A DNA stretch of 5,178 nucleotides from an uncultured bacterium. Lineage in GTDB: Bacteria; Auribacterota; Tritonobacteria; UBA1439. This document shows, piece after piece, positions 1 to 5,178 of this stretch. The DNA is taken from contig CALLYX010000268.1 of the NCBI GenBank assembly GCA_937858775.1, forward strand, positions 1 to 5,178. Direction: 5' to 3'. Numbering within the stretch: the stretch's first letter is position 1; each line of letters opens with the position of its first letter. The translations under genes and the position numbers were made by a program. The notes beneath the pieces are model-generated. The model was given only the letters and a program-made list of their open reading frames with translations, searched no databases and was not told where the DNA came from.

Positions 1-1
1 A

Positions 2-883
2 TTCCCGGCGGCCCGCGCGGAGGCGCATGTCGGCCTCGGGTTGCTCGCCGCGGCGCGCGGGGGGGAGGGGATGCAGGAGGCGAGGAAGGAGCTCGGCCTG
101 GTCGTCGACCATTTCCCGGAGGGGGCGGGGAGGGCGCAGATCCTGCTCGGCGACATAGCCGCGGCCGCCGGGGACAGGCCAGGGGCGAGGCGGGCGTACG
201 AGGAGGCCCGGTCGCGCTTCCCCGAGGTCGCCTCCCTCGCGATGCTGAAGTCCGCCACGCTCGCCTTCGACGAGGGGGGGTTCGCCGAGACCGCCGGCAT
301 CTGCGCTTCGATCATCGACCGCGCGGGGATCGACGGCGCCTATTCGGCGGAGTACCGCCCAGCCGGAACCGTCATGATCGAAGCCGTTGCGAAACGTGCG
401 GCGGCCGAGCGCGCGCTCGCGGAAAGCGGGCAGGAACTCAAGGGGCTCTCCGCCGTTGCAGAGAGGTACTGCGGCACGAATGTGGGCCTCGGCGCCGCGA
501 TCAAGAAGGCGGAGGCGGCCGCCCACTACAAGGCCCCCGACGACGCCGCCGCGCTCCTGAACGGAATAGCGGCGAAATACCCGAAGAGCGTCTGGGCGGC
601 CGAGGCGCTCGCCTGCCTCGCTCGAATCCAGGGCCCGTGCGGCAAGGCGGCGGAGACATGGGAGAGGATGATCGCCGCGTGGCCGCAGAGCGCCTGGCGG
701 GTTGAGGCCGCGATGGGGCTCGCGGAGACATGGCTCGCGATGGCCGCCGCGGAGAAGGACGAGGGGCGGAGGGCGGTGCTGCGCGCCAAGGCGGGCGACG
801 CCTGCCGGGATGTCATCGCGGCTTTCCCCTCCTCTCCCGAGGGGGCGCGGGCGCGGGATTTCATCGCCTCCCGGGGCCTTTAG
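2..883 (+). CDS. TPR-like helical-repeat protein, 3' part only (start lies left of the window)
   Basis: The frame is open from base 2 to the TAG at 881-883. A TTG at 41 could serve as a start, but the codons before it (reading FPAARAEAHVGLG) are in the same alanine-rich helical style and no convincing ribosome-binding site precedes it, so I treat the gene as truncated by the window. The protein is built of short amphipathic helix pairs in which an acidic/alanine helix ends in an aromatic-proline turn: DHFPEG, SRFPEV, AKYPKS, AAWPQS and AAFPSS recur at roughly 35-80 residue intervals. This is the pattern of TPR proteins of the BamD/YbgF/TPR_6 type, which are usually protein-protein scaffolds, often at the cell envelope. 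No catalytic motif is visible. The gene lies 13 bases upstream of the metallohydrolase and is probably co-transcribed with it. The family assignment is good; the specific role is unknown. Confidence 0.75.
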   Translation, partial: FPAARAEAHVGLGLLAAARGGEGMQEARKELGLVVDHFPEGAGRAQILLGDIAAAAGDRPGARRAYEEARSRFPEVASLAMLKSATLAFDEGGFAETAGICASIIDRAGIDGAYSAEYRPAGTVMIEAVAKRAAAERALAESGQELKGLSAVAERYCGTNVGLGAAIKKAEAAAHYKAPDDAAALLNGIAAKYPKSVWAAEALACLARIQGPCGKAAETWERMIAAWPQSAWRVEAAMGLAETWLAMAAAEKDEGRRAVLRAKAGDACRDVIAAFPSSPEGARARDFIASRGL

Positions 884-889
884 AGGGGG
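882..889 (+). promoter_or_regulatory. Ribosome-binding site overlapping the upstream stop codon
   Basis: AGAGGGGG begins inside the TAG stop (881-883) of the TPR gene and ends 7 bases before the ATG at 897. The overlap suggests translational coupling of the two genes. It also supports the 897 start over the more upstream in-frame ATG at 702, which would lie deep inside the TPR gene. Confidence 0.6.
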
Positions 890-896
890 CCGCGGC

Positions 897-1673
897 ATGA
901 AAATATGCGTGCTGGGGAGCGGAAGCTCGGGGAACGCCATCTACGTCGCGGACGGCGATTGCGGGATCCTGGTGGACGCAGGCCTCAGCCGCAGGGAGAT
1001 CCTCGCCCGCCTCGGCCAGATCGGCGTGAGGATCGAGCGCGTCGCCGCCGTCCTGTTGAGCCACGAGCACGAGGACCATGTCCGCGGCGTAGCGGCGCTC
1101 CAGAGGGGGCGCTGCGTCCCCGTCCACCTCAACCGCCTTACCGCCGTCGGACTCATGGATCGCGGCGTCCCCTCGGGGTCGTTCAGGTATTTCAGGACGG
1201 GGGTCGATTTCCGCGTGGGGCCGTTCGCCGTTCACCCGTTCCCGGTGCCGCACGACGCGCTCGACCCGGTCGGTTTCGTGATATCCTCGCGTGGAATCCG
1301 CATCGGCATCGCCACCGACCTGGGGCACCCCTCGCCCCAGGTGGTGAGCCGCCTGAGGGGCTGCCGGATGGTCATCATCGAGTCCAATCACGACCCGGGC
1401 CTCCTCGGCGGCGCCGACCGCCCGCCCTCGGTGAAGGAGAGGATATGGGGCGATAGGGGGCACCTCTCCAACGCCTCCGCCGCGGAACTCCTCGCGGGGG
1501 TCGCCTCGGAGGCCCTCACGGACATATTCCTCGCGCACCTCTCGGCGGAGTGCAACAGGCCCGAGCTGGCGCACCGCTCGGCCCTGCGCGCGGCGGCGGC
1601 GGGGGGATTCTCGCACGCGGCGGTGCGCCTCACCTGGGCGGACCGCGTGAGCGAGGTGGTGGAGTACGATTGA
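897..1673 (+). CDS. WalJ/YycJ-like MBL-fold metallohydrolase
   Basis: This 258-residue protein is close to the usual family length. The N-terminus, MKICVLGSGSSGNAIYV, with LVDAGLS at 25-31, is the typical opening of WalJ/YycJ-type metallo-beta-lactamase-fold proteins. The metal-binding motif SHEHEDH gives H56, H58, D60 and H61. Other family landmarks are H119 in VPHDALDPVGF, D141 in ATDLG, H165 in ESNHD, H189 in GHLSN and H214 in LAHLSAECN, so the two-metal site looks complete and the enzyme is probably active. Family members are soluble; YycJ of Bacillus is linked to the WalRK two-component operon, and some homologues are reported to have 5'-exonuclease-type activity on DNA. No walR/walK-like gene is visible here; the neighbour is a TPR protein. 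Family call is firm; the substrate is inferred only from homology. The start at 897 is set by the ribosome-binding site and by the conserved N-terminus. Confidence 0.9.
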   Translation: MKICVLGSGSSGNAIYVADGDCGILVDAGLSRREILARLGQIGVRIERVAAVLLSHEHEDHVRGVAALQRGRCVPVHLNRLTAVGLMDRGVPSGSFRYFRTGVDFRVGPFAVHPFPVPHDALDPVGFVISSRGIRIGIATDLGHPSPQVVSRLRGCRMVIIESNHDPGLLGGADRPPSVKERIWGDRGHLSNASAAELLAGVASEALTDIFLAHLSAECNRPELAHRSALRAAAAGGFSHAAVRLTWADRVSEVVEYD

Positions 1674-1703
1674 TCGCGTTTCCATCCGCCCCCGAAATAT
1701 TCC

Positions 1704-1732
1704 TTGCCGCCCCCGCGCGCGTAATGTACAAT
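1704..1732 (+). promoter_or_regulatory. Candidate sigma70-type promoter
   Basis: TTGCCG at 1704-1709 and TACAAT at 1727-1732 are separated by exactly 17 bases and match the consensus at 4 of 6 and 5 of 6 positions. The AT-rich patch stands out in very GC-rich surroundings and lies just after the metallohydrolase stop. Transcription would begin near 1739-1741. It is the best promoter candidate before the three-gene block, but it lies upstream of a strong terminator. Confidence 0.5.
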
Positions 1733-1739
1733 TTCCCCG

Positions 1740-1880
1740 TGTATCCCCGTGAGCGCCGGCGCGGCGCGGCAGGATATCCCCCGGCGGAGAGGCGGTCGTG
1801 CGGATGCCATTCATGGCGACGGAGGGTGAAGCGCGCGGGGCGCGCGGCGGCGGGCCGCGCGTCCCGCGCATTTTCGTTTT
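1740..1880 (+). ncRNA. Candidate terminated leader RNA or small RNA
   Basis: The segment runs from the predicted transcription start to the end of the terminator T-tract, about 140 bases, with no convincing gene in it. It contains several short dyads: GCGCCGGCGC at 1753-1762, GGATATCC at 1772-1779, and GCCAT-TC-ATGGC at 1806-1817. The terminator hairpin follows at 1833-1869. It matches no riboswitch class I can recognise. It could be the 5' leader of the downstream operon, ended prematurely unless an antiterminator forms, or a stand-alone small RNA. An ORF of 32 codons (1804-1902) crosses the terminator but has no clear ribosome-binding site. The call rests only on the order of promoter and terminator. 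Confidence 0.3.
1833..1880 (+). terminator. Strong rho-independent terminator
   Basis: The left arm at 1833-1847 pairs with the right arm at 1855-1869 over 15 base pairs, with a single G-U wobble (1840 with 1862). A further C1848-G1854 pair leaves a 5-base loop. The stem is almost entirely G-C and is followed at once by ATTTTCGTTTT (1870-1880). It would stop transcripts from the TPR-metallohydrolase block as well as any from the 1704-1732 promoter. There is no matching A-tract on the left side, so it is directional towards the plus strand. Confidence 0.85.
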
Positions 1881-1907
1881 AGGCGAAGTGCGGCGGCGGT
1901 GATGACC

Positions 1908-1915
1908 AGGGGAGG
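1908..1915 (+). promoter_or_regulatory. Ribosome-binding site deciding the start of the OB-fold gene
   Basis: AGGGGAGG lies directly against an in-frame ATG at 1916, which leaves no room for ribosome spacing. It lies 9 bases before the next in-frame ATG at 1925, a normal distance. The start at 1925 is therefore preferred. Confidence 0.65.
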
Positions 1916-1924
1916 ATGACGCAG

Positions 1925-2836
1925 ATGCAAGGGAATAAGCAGCCGAACGTGTGCCCTGACCCGCAGAAGGCGCTGCTCGACGAGGTGCTCTGCCCCGGGT
2001 GCGGCAAGTTCGTCGGGGCCTACGAGAAATGCCCCTACTGCGGCACGGAGATGAAGAAGCGGATCAGCATCATCTTCTTCAAGCGTGCCGCGCTCGTCCT
2101 CGCCTTCGGCGGCCTCGCGCTCCTATGGTTCACCGCCACCAGGATGGCCCCGCCCCTCATCGAGATCGGCGTCGTCGACGAGAAGGACCCGCGGAGCGCC
2201 CGCTACAACAACGCGGTCGTGGAGGTCAGGGGGACGGTCGAGAGCGTGCGGACGACGGGCAGGGACGGCATCTCGTTCGAGGTGGCGGACGGCACCGGCA
2301 GCATCAAGGCGCAGGCGTTCCGCGGCCGCTCGGAGATGAAGAAGTCGGGCAACATCCCGCGCGTGGGGGACCGGGTCAGCGTTATCGGTTCGGTCCAACT
2401 CACGGACAAGTTCGGCACCTCCCTGATGATCAATATCCCGGGGAAGGTGAAGGTCACCCGGGCCAAGACGGAGAAGCTGCCGATAGAGAAGATAACGCTC
2501 GACGACAAGGGCAAGCTCGTGGAGGTTACAGGGGAGATCGTGGTGGCGCGCAAGGCCGGCGAAGACATCTTCCTCACCATAGGCGACACCACGGGGGTGA
2601 TCGAGGTTCCGCTCTTCGCGCGCAACATCAAGTGGGTGCGGGACAAGGAGCGTTTCAGCTCCGTCGGGAAGGAGATCACGGTCATAGGCGCGGTGGGAGA
2701 GTACCGCGGCAAACCCCAGATAAACGTGCGCGACGTCGAGGAGATCGTCACGCTGGCCGCGGACACGATACCGTCGGACAAGATCCCCGGCCGCGACGAG
2801 GCCGTCGAGGCGGCCAGGGGGCTGGGGTCGAAGTAG
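1925..2836 (+). CDS. Membrane-anchored zinc-ribbon protein with two OB-fold domains
   Basis: The protein has 303 residues from the ATG at 1925 (306 from the ATG at 1916). Residues 23-39 form a zinc ribbon: C23-P-G-C26 and C36-P-Y-C39. The basic stretch K44-K45-R46 and K53-R54 precedes one hydrophobic helix at about 55-72 (AALVLAFGGLALLWFTAT). Two OB-fold-like modules follow. The first (about 97-175) has VVEVRGTVESV, FEVADGTGSIKAQAF and RVGDRVSVIGSV. The second (about 195-275) has LVEVTGEIVVA, FLTIGDTTGVIEVPLF and GKEITVIGAVGEYRGKPQINV. This strand pattern is that of tRNA_anti/nucleic-acid-binding OB-folds. The positive-inside rule puts the zinc ribbon in the cytoplasm and the OB modules outside it. 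The C-terminal tail (from about 280) is charged and alanine-rich. It heads the block with the permease and the YdjM-like gene. OB-folds also bind proteins or small ligands, so nucleic-acid binding is likely by family but not shown. I know no established gene name. Confidence 0.8.
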   Translation: MQGNKQPNVCPDPQKALLDEVLCPGCGKFVGAYEKCPYCGTEMKKRISIIFFKRAALVLAFGGLALLWFTATRMAPPLIEIGVVDEKDPRSARYNNAVVEVRGTVESVRTTGRDGISFEVADGTGSIKAQAFRGRSEMKKSGNIPRVGDRVSVIGSVQLTDKFGTSLMINIPGKVKVTRAKTEKLPIEKITLDDKGKLVEVTGEIVVARKAGEDIFLTIGDTTGVIEVPLFARNIKWVRDKERFSSVGKEITVIGAVGEYRGKPQINVRDVEEIVTLAADTIPSDKIPGRDEAVEAARGLGSK

Positions 2837-2837
2837 G

Positions 2838-2861
2838 GCGCCCGGGGCGCGGGGGAGGGAG
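2838..2861 (+). promoter_or_regulatory. Small hairpin plus ribosome-binding site before the permease gene
   Basis: GCGCC-CGG-GGCGC (2838-2850) can form a 5-base-pair hairpin immediately before GGGGGAGGGAG (2851-2861). The core GGAGG at 2854-2858 sits 8 bases before the ATG at 2867, which is better spaced than for the alternative ATG at 2876. There is no T-tract, so the hairpin is not a terminator. It might protect the transcript or affect access to the ribosome-binding site. Confidence 0.5.
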
Positions 2862-2866
2862 ACGAT

Positions 2867-4195
2867 ATGGATTCCATGGCGGCGCTTCAGATACTGATAT
2901 ACACCATCCTCGGGACGCTGATCGGCGGCGTCCTCTCCATGCTACCGGCCCTCCATATCTTCAACGTGAGCGGGATCGCGCTCCTCATCTGGATGAGGTG
3001 GCCGTTCCTGATGTCCGAGATCGCGCTCCCGGCCTTCTTCATGTCGATGCTCGTGGCGTGGGCCAATATCAACACGATCCCGTCCATGTTCATCGGGGCC
3101 CCCGACGAGTCGGCGGTCTTCGTCGTGCTCCCGGGGCAGAAGTATATGCTCCAGGGGAGGGGATTCGAGGCGTCGATTCTCACGGGCGTGGGATCCCTGG
3201 GGGCGATCTTCATGATGGCGATCCTCACGCCGTTCCTCTTCTACACGATGCCGGCCATCAAGAACATCCGGAGCCAGAACCTCGCCTGGATCATGCTCCT
3301 CTTCATCATATACATGCTCATGAGCGAATGGCCCAAGGGGAGCGGGCTGGGGAGGACGGTCTGGGAGAGGTTCAAGTGGGCGTGGGCCAACCTGGTATCG
3401 GGCCTCACCACCTTCGTCCTCTCCGCCTTTCTCGGCTTCATCATCCTGAACAGGACGATGGTGCCGCTCGATATGAGCTTCCAGGGGATCATGCCGGTAT
3501 TCGTGGGCCTCTTCGCCGTGGCCGGGATCATCCAGAACCTCGTGTCGAAGCAGGAGGTGCCGCCCCAGCACGAATCGAAGTCGATCGACGTCGATTACCG
3601 CCTTCTGGGCAAGGGGATCTTCGCCGGGACGATCGGCGGCGGGCTCGCGGCGACCGTCCCCGCCGTCACGGGCGGGATCGGCGGGATCATCGCCGGGCAC
3701 GCCACGGGGCAGCGCGACGACCGGATATTCGTCGTGTCGCAAGGGGTCTCGAAGACGATCTACTACGTGGGGGCGTTCCTCCTCTTCTTCGTCCCTACCC
3801 TCCAGCTCTCCAGGGGCGGCATGACGATAATACTGAAGCCGCTCTTCACCCCCTACACGAGCCAGGAGTATTGCACCATCCTCGCCGTGATCATGATCAG
3901 CGGCGCGATCAGTTTCCTCATGATGTTCCCCCTGACGCGATGGACGATACGGCTCATCACGCATGTCGACTACCATTGGATCCTCTACGGCGCCCTCGCC
4001 CTCTGCTTCGCCATCGTCTGGGGGCTCACCGGATGGATGGGGGTGTTCCTGATGACGGTCGCCACCGGCATCGGCCTCATCCCGGCCTTCTACCACTCGC
4101 GCAAGAGCAACTGCATGGCGGTGCTCCTCGTCTGGATGGTGATCAGCATGAGCGGGCACGGCCCGGCGGTGTTGAGGTTCTTCCACCTGGATTGA
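2867..4195 (+). CDS. TctA/DUF112-family polytopic membrane permease
   Basis: This 442-residue inner-membrane protein has about 10-12 hydrophobic segments. TctA-family landmarks are visible: a glycine-rich first segment GTLIGGVLSMLPALHIFN (16-33); the loop GAPDESAVFVVLPGQKYMLQG (77-97), corresponding to the family's PG..A....dGyPma.kG motif; MPVFVGLFAVAGIIQNL; a second glycine-rich segment GTIGGGLAATVPAVTGGIGG (254-273); and near the C-terminus ATGIGLIPAFYHSRKS. TctA is the large subunit of tripartite tricarboxylate transporters, normally about 500 residues and working with small TctB and periplasmic TctC. Neither partner is seen here, and the protein is somewhat short, resembling the stand-alone TctA-like proteins described in archaea and some bacteria. 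The substrate is unknown. The gene begins 30 bases after the OB-fold gene and ends 25 bases before the hydrolase gene, so one transcript is likely. Family call is confident; transport of carboxylates should not be assumed. Confidence 0.85.
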   Translation: MDSMAALQILIYTILGTLIGGVLSMLPALHIFNVSGIALLIWMRWPFLMSEIALPAFFMSMLVAWANINTIPSMFIGAPDESAVFVVLPGQKYMLQGRGFEASILTGVGSLGAIFMMAILTPFLFYTMPAIKNIRSQNLAWIMLLFIIYMLMSEWPKGSGLGRTVWERFKWAWANLVSGLTTFVLSAFLGFIILNRTMVPLDMSFQGIMPVFVGLFAVAGIIQNLVSKQEVPPQHESKSIDVDYRLLGKGIFAGTIGGGLAATVPAVTGGIGGIIAGHATGQRDDRIFVVSQGVSKTIYYVGAFLLFFVPTLQLSRGGMTIILKPLFTPYTSQEYCTILAVIMISGAISFLMMFPLTRWTIRLITHVDYHWILYGALALCFAIVWGLTGWMGVFLMTVATGIGLIPAFYHSRKSNCMAVLLVWMVISMSGHGPAVLRFFHLD

Positions 4196-4203
4196 CGCGG
4201 CAC

Positions 4204-4212
4204 AAGAGGAGG
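4204..4212 (+). promoter_or_regulatory. Ribosome-binding site of the YdjM-like hydrolase gene
   Basis: AAGAGGAGG lies 8 bases before the ATG at 4221, in the 25-base gap after the permease stop. It is a near-perfect Shine-Dalgarno sequence and fixes the start of this gene, which has no stop codon within the window. Confidence 0.75.
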
Positions 4213-4220
4213 CGCTAACG

Positions 4221-5178
4221 ATGAAAGGCCTGACGCATTTCCTGAGCGGTGTCGCCCTGGGGTCGTTCATCCCGGCCGCCGTCCGCATGGCGAACAGCAA
4301 CGTGGACAACTCGCTGATCCTCGGGCTGGGCGGGCTCTTCGGCATCATGCCCGACACCCTCGACTTCAAGGTGGGGCAGTTTTTCTCGGGCGCCGACTAC
4401 GACGTGGACGTCGACCCGAACAGGTTGAACCCGCAGAAGATGGCGGAGCAGATCGCGAAGGGGATAGACGACGCCTGGGAGACGGGAAGGTACGTGAAGG
4501 TCCAGCTCTACCCGATCCGGCTGAGCGTGGACCTCTGGCGGCAGTACGTCGTCAAGTTCGACGGGGAGAAGAACGAGGTGGTCGTGGTGATAAACGAGAT
4601 CGTGAACACCTCGCAGACGCCGTACCTCGGCACGGCCCCCAAGACGAACAGGGTGGGCCGCTGCCGGGTGAAGGGGAGGATGCTCGAGACGCACGGCAGG
4701 CCGTCGGTGGTGGATATCATGAGCGGGCCGCAGTTCGGATTCATCAGGAGGGGGGATATGGTGGAGGTGGAGTTCCTTCCCTGGCACCGCACGTGGAGCC
4801 ACAGCTTCGTCCTCGGCTTCATCCTCTCCGCCGTTGTCTGGGTGCTCGCCTCGCTCGCCGCCGGCTGGGAGAGGGGATGGCTCTACGGGCTTGTCGCCTT
4901 CCTCGGCTACTCGATACACATCACGGAGGACCTCACCGGGCACATGGGCGGCAGCCTCCTCTGGCCCTTCCAGAAGGACCGCACGAACGGCCTATGCCTC
5001 TTCAAGGCGAGCAACCCACACGCCAACTTCTCGGTCGACTACCTCGCGGTGACGGCCCTCATCTTCAACTTGAACCGCTTCGCGCCGAAGCCGTTCTTCT
5101 CCCTGGGGGCCTGGGAGTACATCCTCTACGTCATCGTCATTCCGCTCGTCGTCTACGGTCTGATCGTGAAGCTCTTCG
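4221..5178 (+). CDS. YdjM/DUF457-type putative metal-dependent membrane hydrolase, 3' end missing
   Basis: An open frame of 319 codons runs off the right edge. The N-terminus MKGLTHFLSGVALGSFIP carries H6 and is followed by GLGGLFGIMPDTLDF with D45 and D48. Later come PWHRTWSHS (H189, H194) and HITEDLTGHMGG (H233, D237, G240). This H / PDxxD / HRxxSHS / HxxxDxxTxxG order is that of the YdjM (DUF457, COG1988) family of inner-membrane putative hydrolases; E. coli YdjM was described as LexA-regulated, but its reaction is not established. Hydrophobic segments lie at about 8-24, 31-44, 196-212, 219-233, 265-275 and near the window end. Residues 49-187 form a large soluble, strand-rich insert starting with D59-Y-D-V-D-V-D65, which short family members lack. 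The protein is at least 319 residues, against about 200 for E. coli YdjM. It probably closes or continues the operon with the OB-fold and permease genes. The family call is good; the substrate is unknown. Confidence 0.8.
   Translation, partial: MKGLTHFLSGVALGSFIPAAVRMANSNVDNSLILGLGGLFGIMPDTLDFKVGQFFSGADYDVDVDPNRLNPQKMAEQIAKGIDDAWETGRYVKVQLYPIRLSVDLWRQYVVKFDGEKNEVVVVINEIVNTSQTPYLGTAPKTNRVGRCRVKGRMLETHGRPSVVDIMSGPQFGFIRRGDMVEVEFLPWHRTWSHSFVLGFILSAVVWVLASLAAGWERGWLYGLVAFLGYSIHITEDLTGHMGGSLLWPFQKDRTNGLCLFKASNPHANFSVDYLAVTALIFNLNRFAPKPFFSLGAWEYILYVIVIPLVVYGLIVKLF

Noticed and set aside
861..1871. A 336-codon minus-strand frame over the metallohydrolase gene
   Set aside because: It lies opposite a gene with a complete metal-binding motif set and has an arginine- and histidine-rich composition with no recognisable domain.
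1804..1902. A possible 32-codon leader peptide crossing the terminator
   Set aside because: It has no good ribosome-binding site, and its coding would have to run through the terminator stem. It lacks the codon runs of classical attenuator peptides.
1674..1924. Known riboswitch, tRNA or CRISPR repeat in the intergenic region
   Set aside because: I could not find conserved riboswitch cores, a cloverleaf with a T-loop motif or regularly spaced direct repeats. Only short dyads and the terminator are visible.
2836..2850. GC-rich palindrome after the OB-fold stop as a terminator
   Set aside because: The stem is only 5 base pairs and is followed by a purine-rich ribosome-binding site instead of a T-tract, so transcription should continue into the permease gene.
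1999..4218. A 739-codon open frame on the plus strand overlapping both the OB-fold and permease genes
   Set aside because: It is out of frame with two genes that have clear domains and ribosome-binding sites. Its product is dominated by Arg, Gly, His and Pro with no domain pattern, as expected from reading GC-rich coding DNA in the wrong frame.
2942..4369. A 475-codon open frame on the minus strand
   Set aside because: It is antisense to the permease, and its product is a mix of Glu, Arg, His, Asp and Pro with no hydrophobic core. It is a shadow of GC-rich codons.
4215..4943. A 242-codon minus-strand frame under the YdjM-like gene
   Set aside because: The plus-strand frame carries ordered family motifs and a strong ribosome-binding site. 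The minus frame has charged, proline- and histidine-rich shadow composition.
1..5178. Mobile element or recent transfer
   Set aside because: There is no transposase, integrase, terminal inverted repeat or target duplication. Base composition and ribosome-binding-site style are uniform across the window.

Overview
The window is high-GC DNA (about two thirds G+C by eye) from a bacterium. The evidence for a bacterium is near-canonical Shine-Dalgarno sequences before every complete gene, a sigma70-like promoter, a textbook intrinsic terminator and a WalJ/YycJ-type metallo-beta-lactamase-fold protein. The lineage cannot be fixed from the sequence. I suspect a poorly cultured phylum represented mainly by metagenomes, but that is only an impression from the gene content.

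All genes are on the plus strand and fall into two transcription blocks. Block A (about 1-1673) holds the 3' part of a tetratricopeptide-repeat (TPR) helical-repeat protein. A complete WalJ/YycJ-like metallohydrolase follows only 13 bases later, with its ribosome-binding site overlapping the TPR stop codon. A 251-base gap (1674-1924) separates the blocks. It holds a TTGCCG-17-TACAAT promoter candidate and then a very strong GC-rich hairpin with a T-rich tail, both ahead of the next gene. This order (promoter, terminator, gene) suggests a terminated leader (attenuator) or a small RNA.

Block B (1925 to beyond the right edge) holds three closely spaced genes, each with its own strong ribosome-binding site: (i) a membrane-anchored protein with an N-terminal zinc ribbon, one transmembrane helix and two OB-folds; (ii) a polytopic TctA/DUF112-family permease with a visible internal duplication; (iii) a YdjM/DUF457-type putative metal-dependent membrane hydrolase with an insert of about 140 residues, cut by the window end. 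The gaps are 30 and 25 bases, so they look like one operon.

The most interesting element is block B. A membrane-tethered double-OB protein whose OB domains are predicted to lie outside the cytoplasm is encoded beside a TctA-type permease without visible TctB/TctC partners and a membrane-embedded putative hydrolase. All three products are membrane proteins, so they could act together at the inner membrane, for example in recognising, processing and moving a substrate. The substrate is unknown, and nothing in the sequence proves that the three interact.
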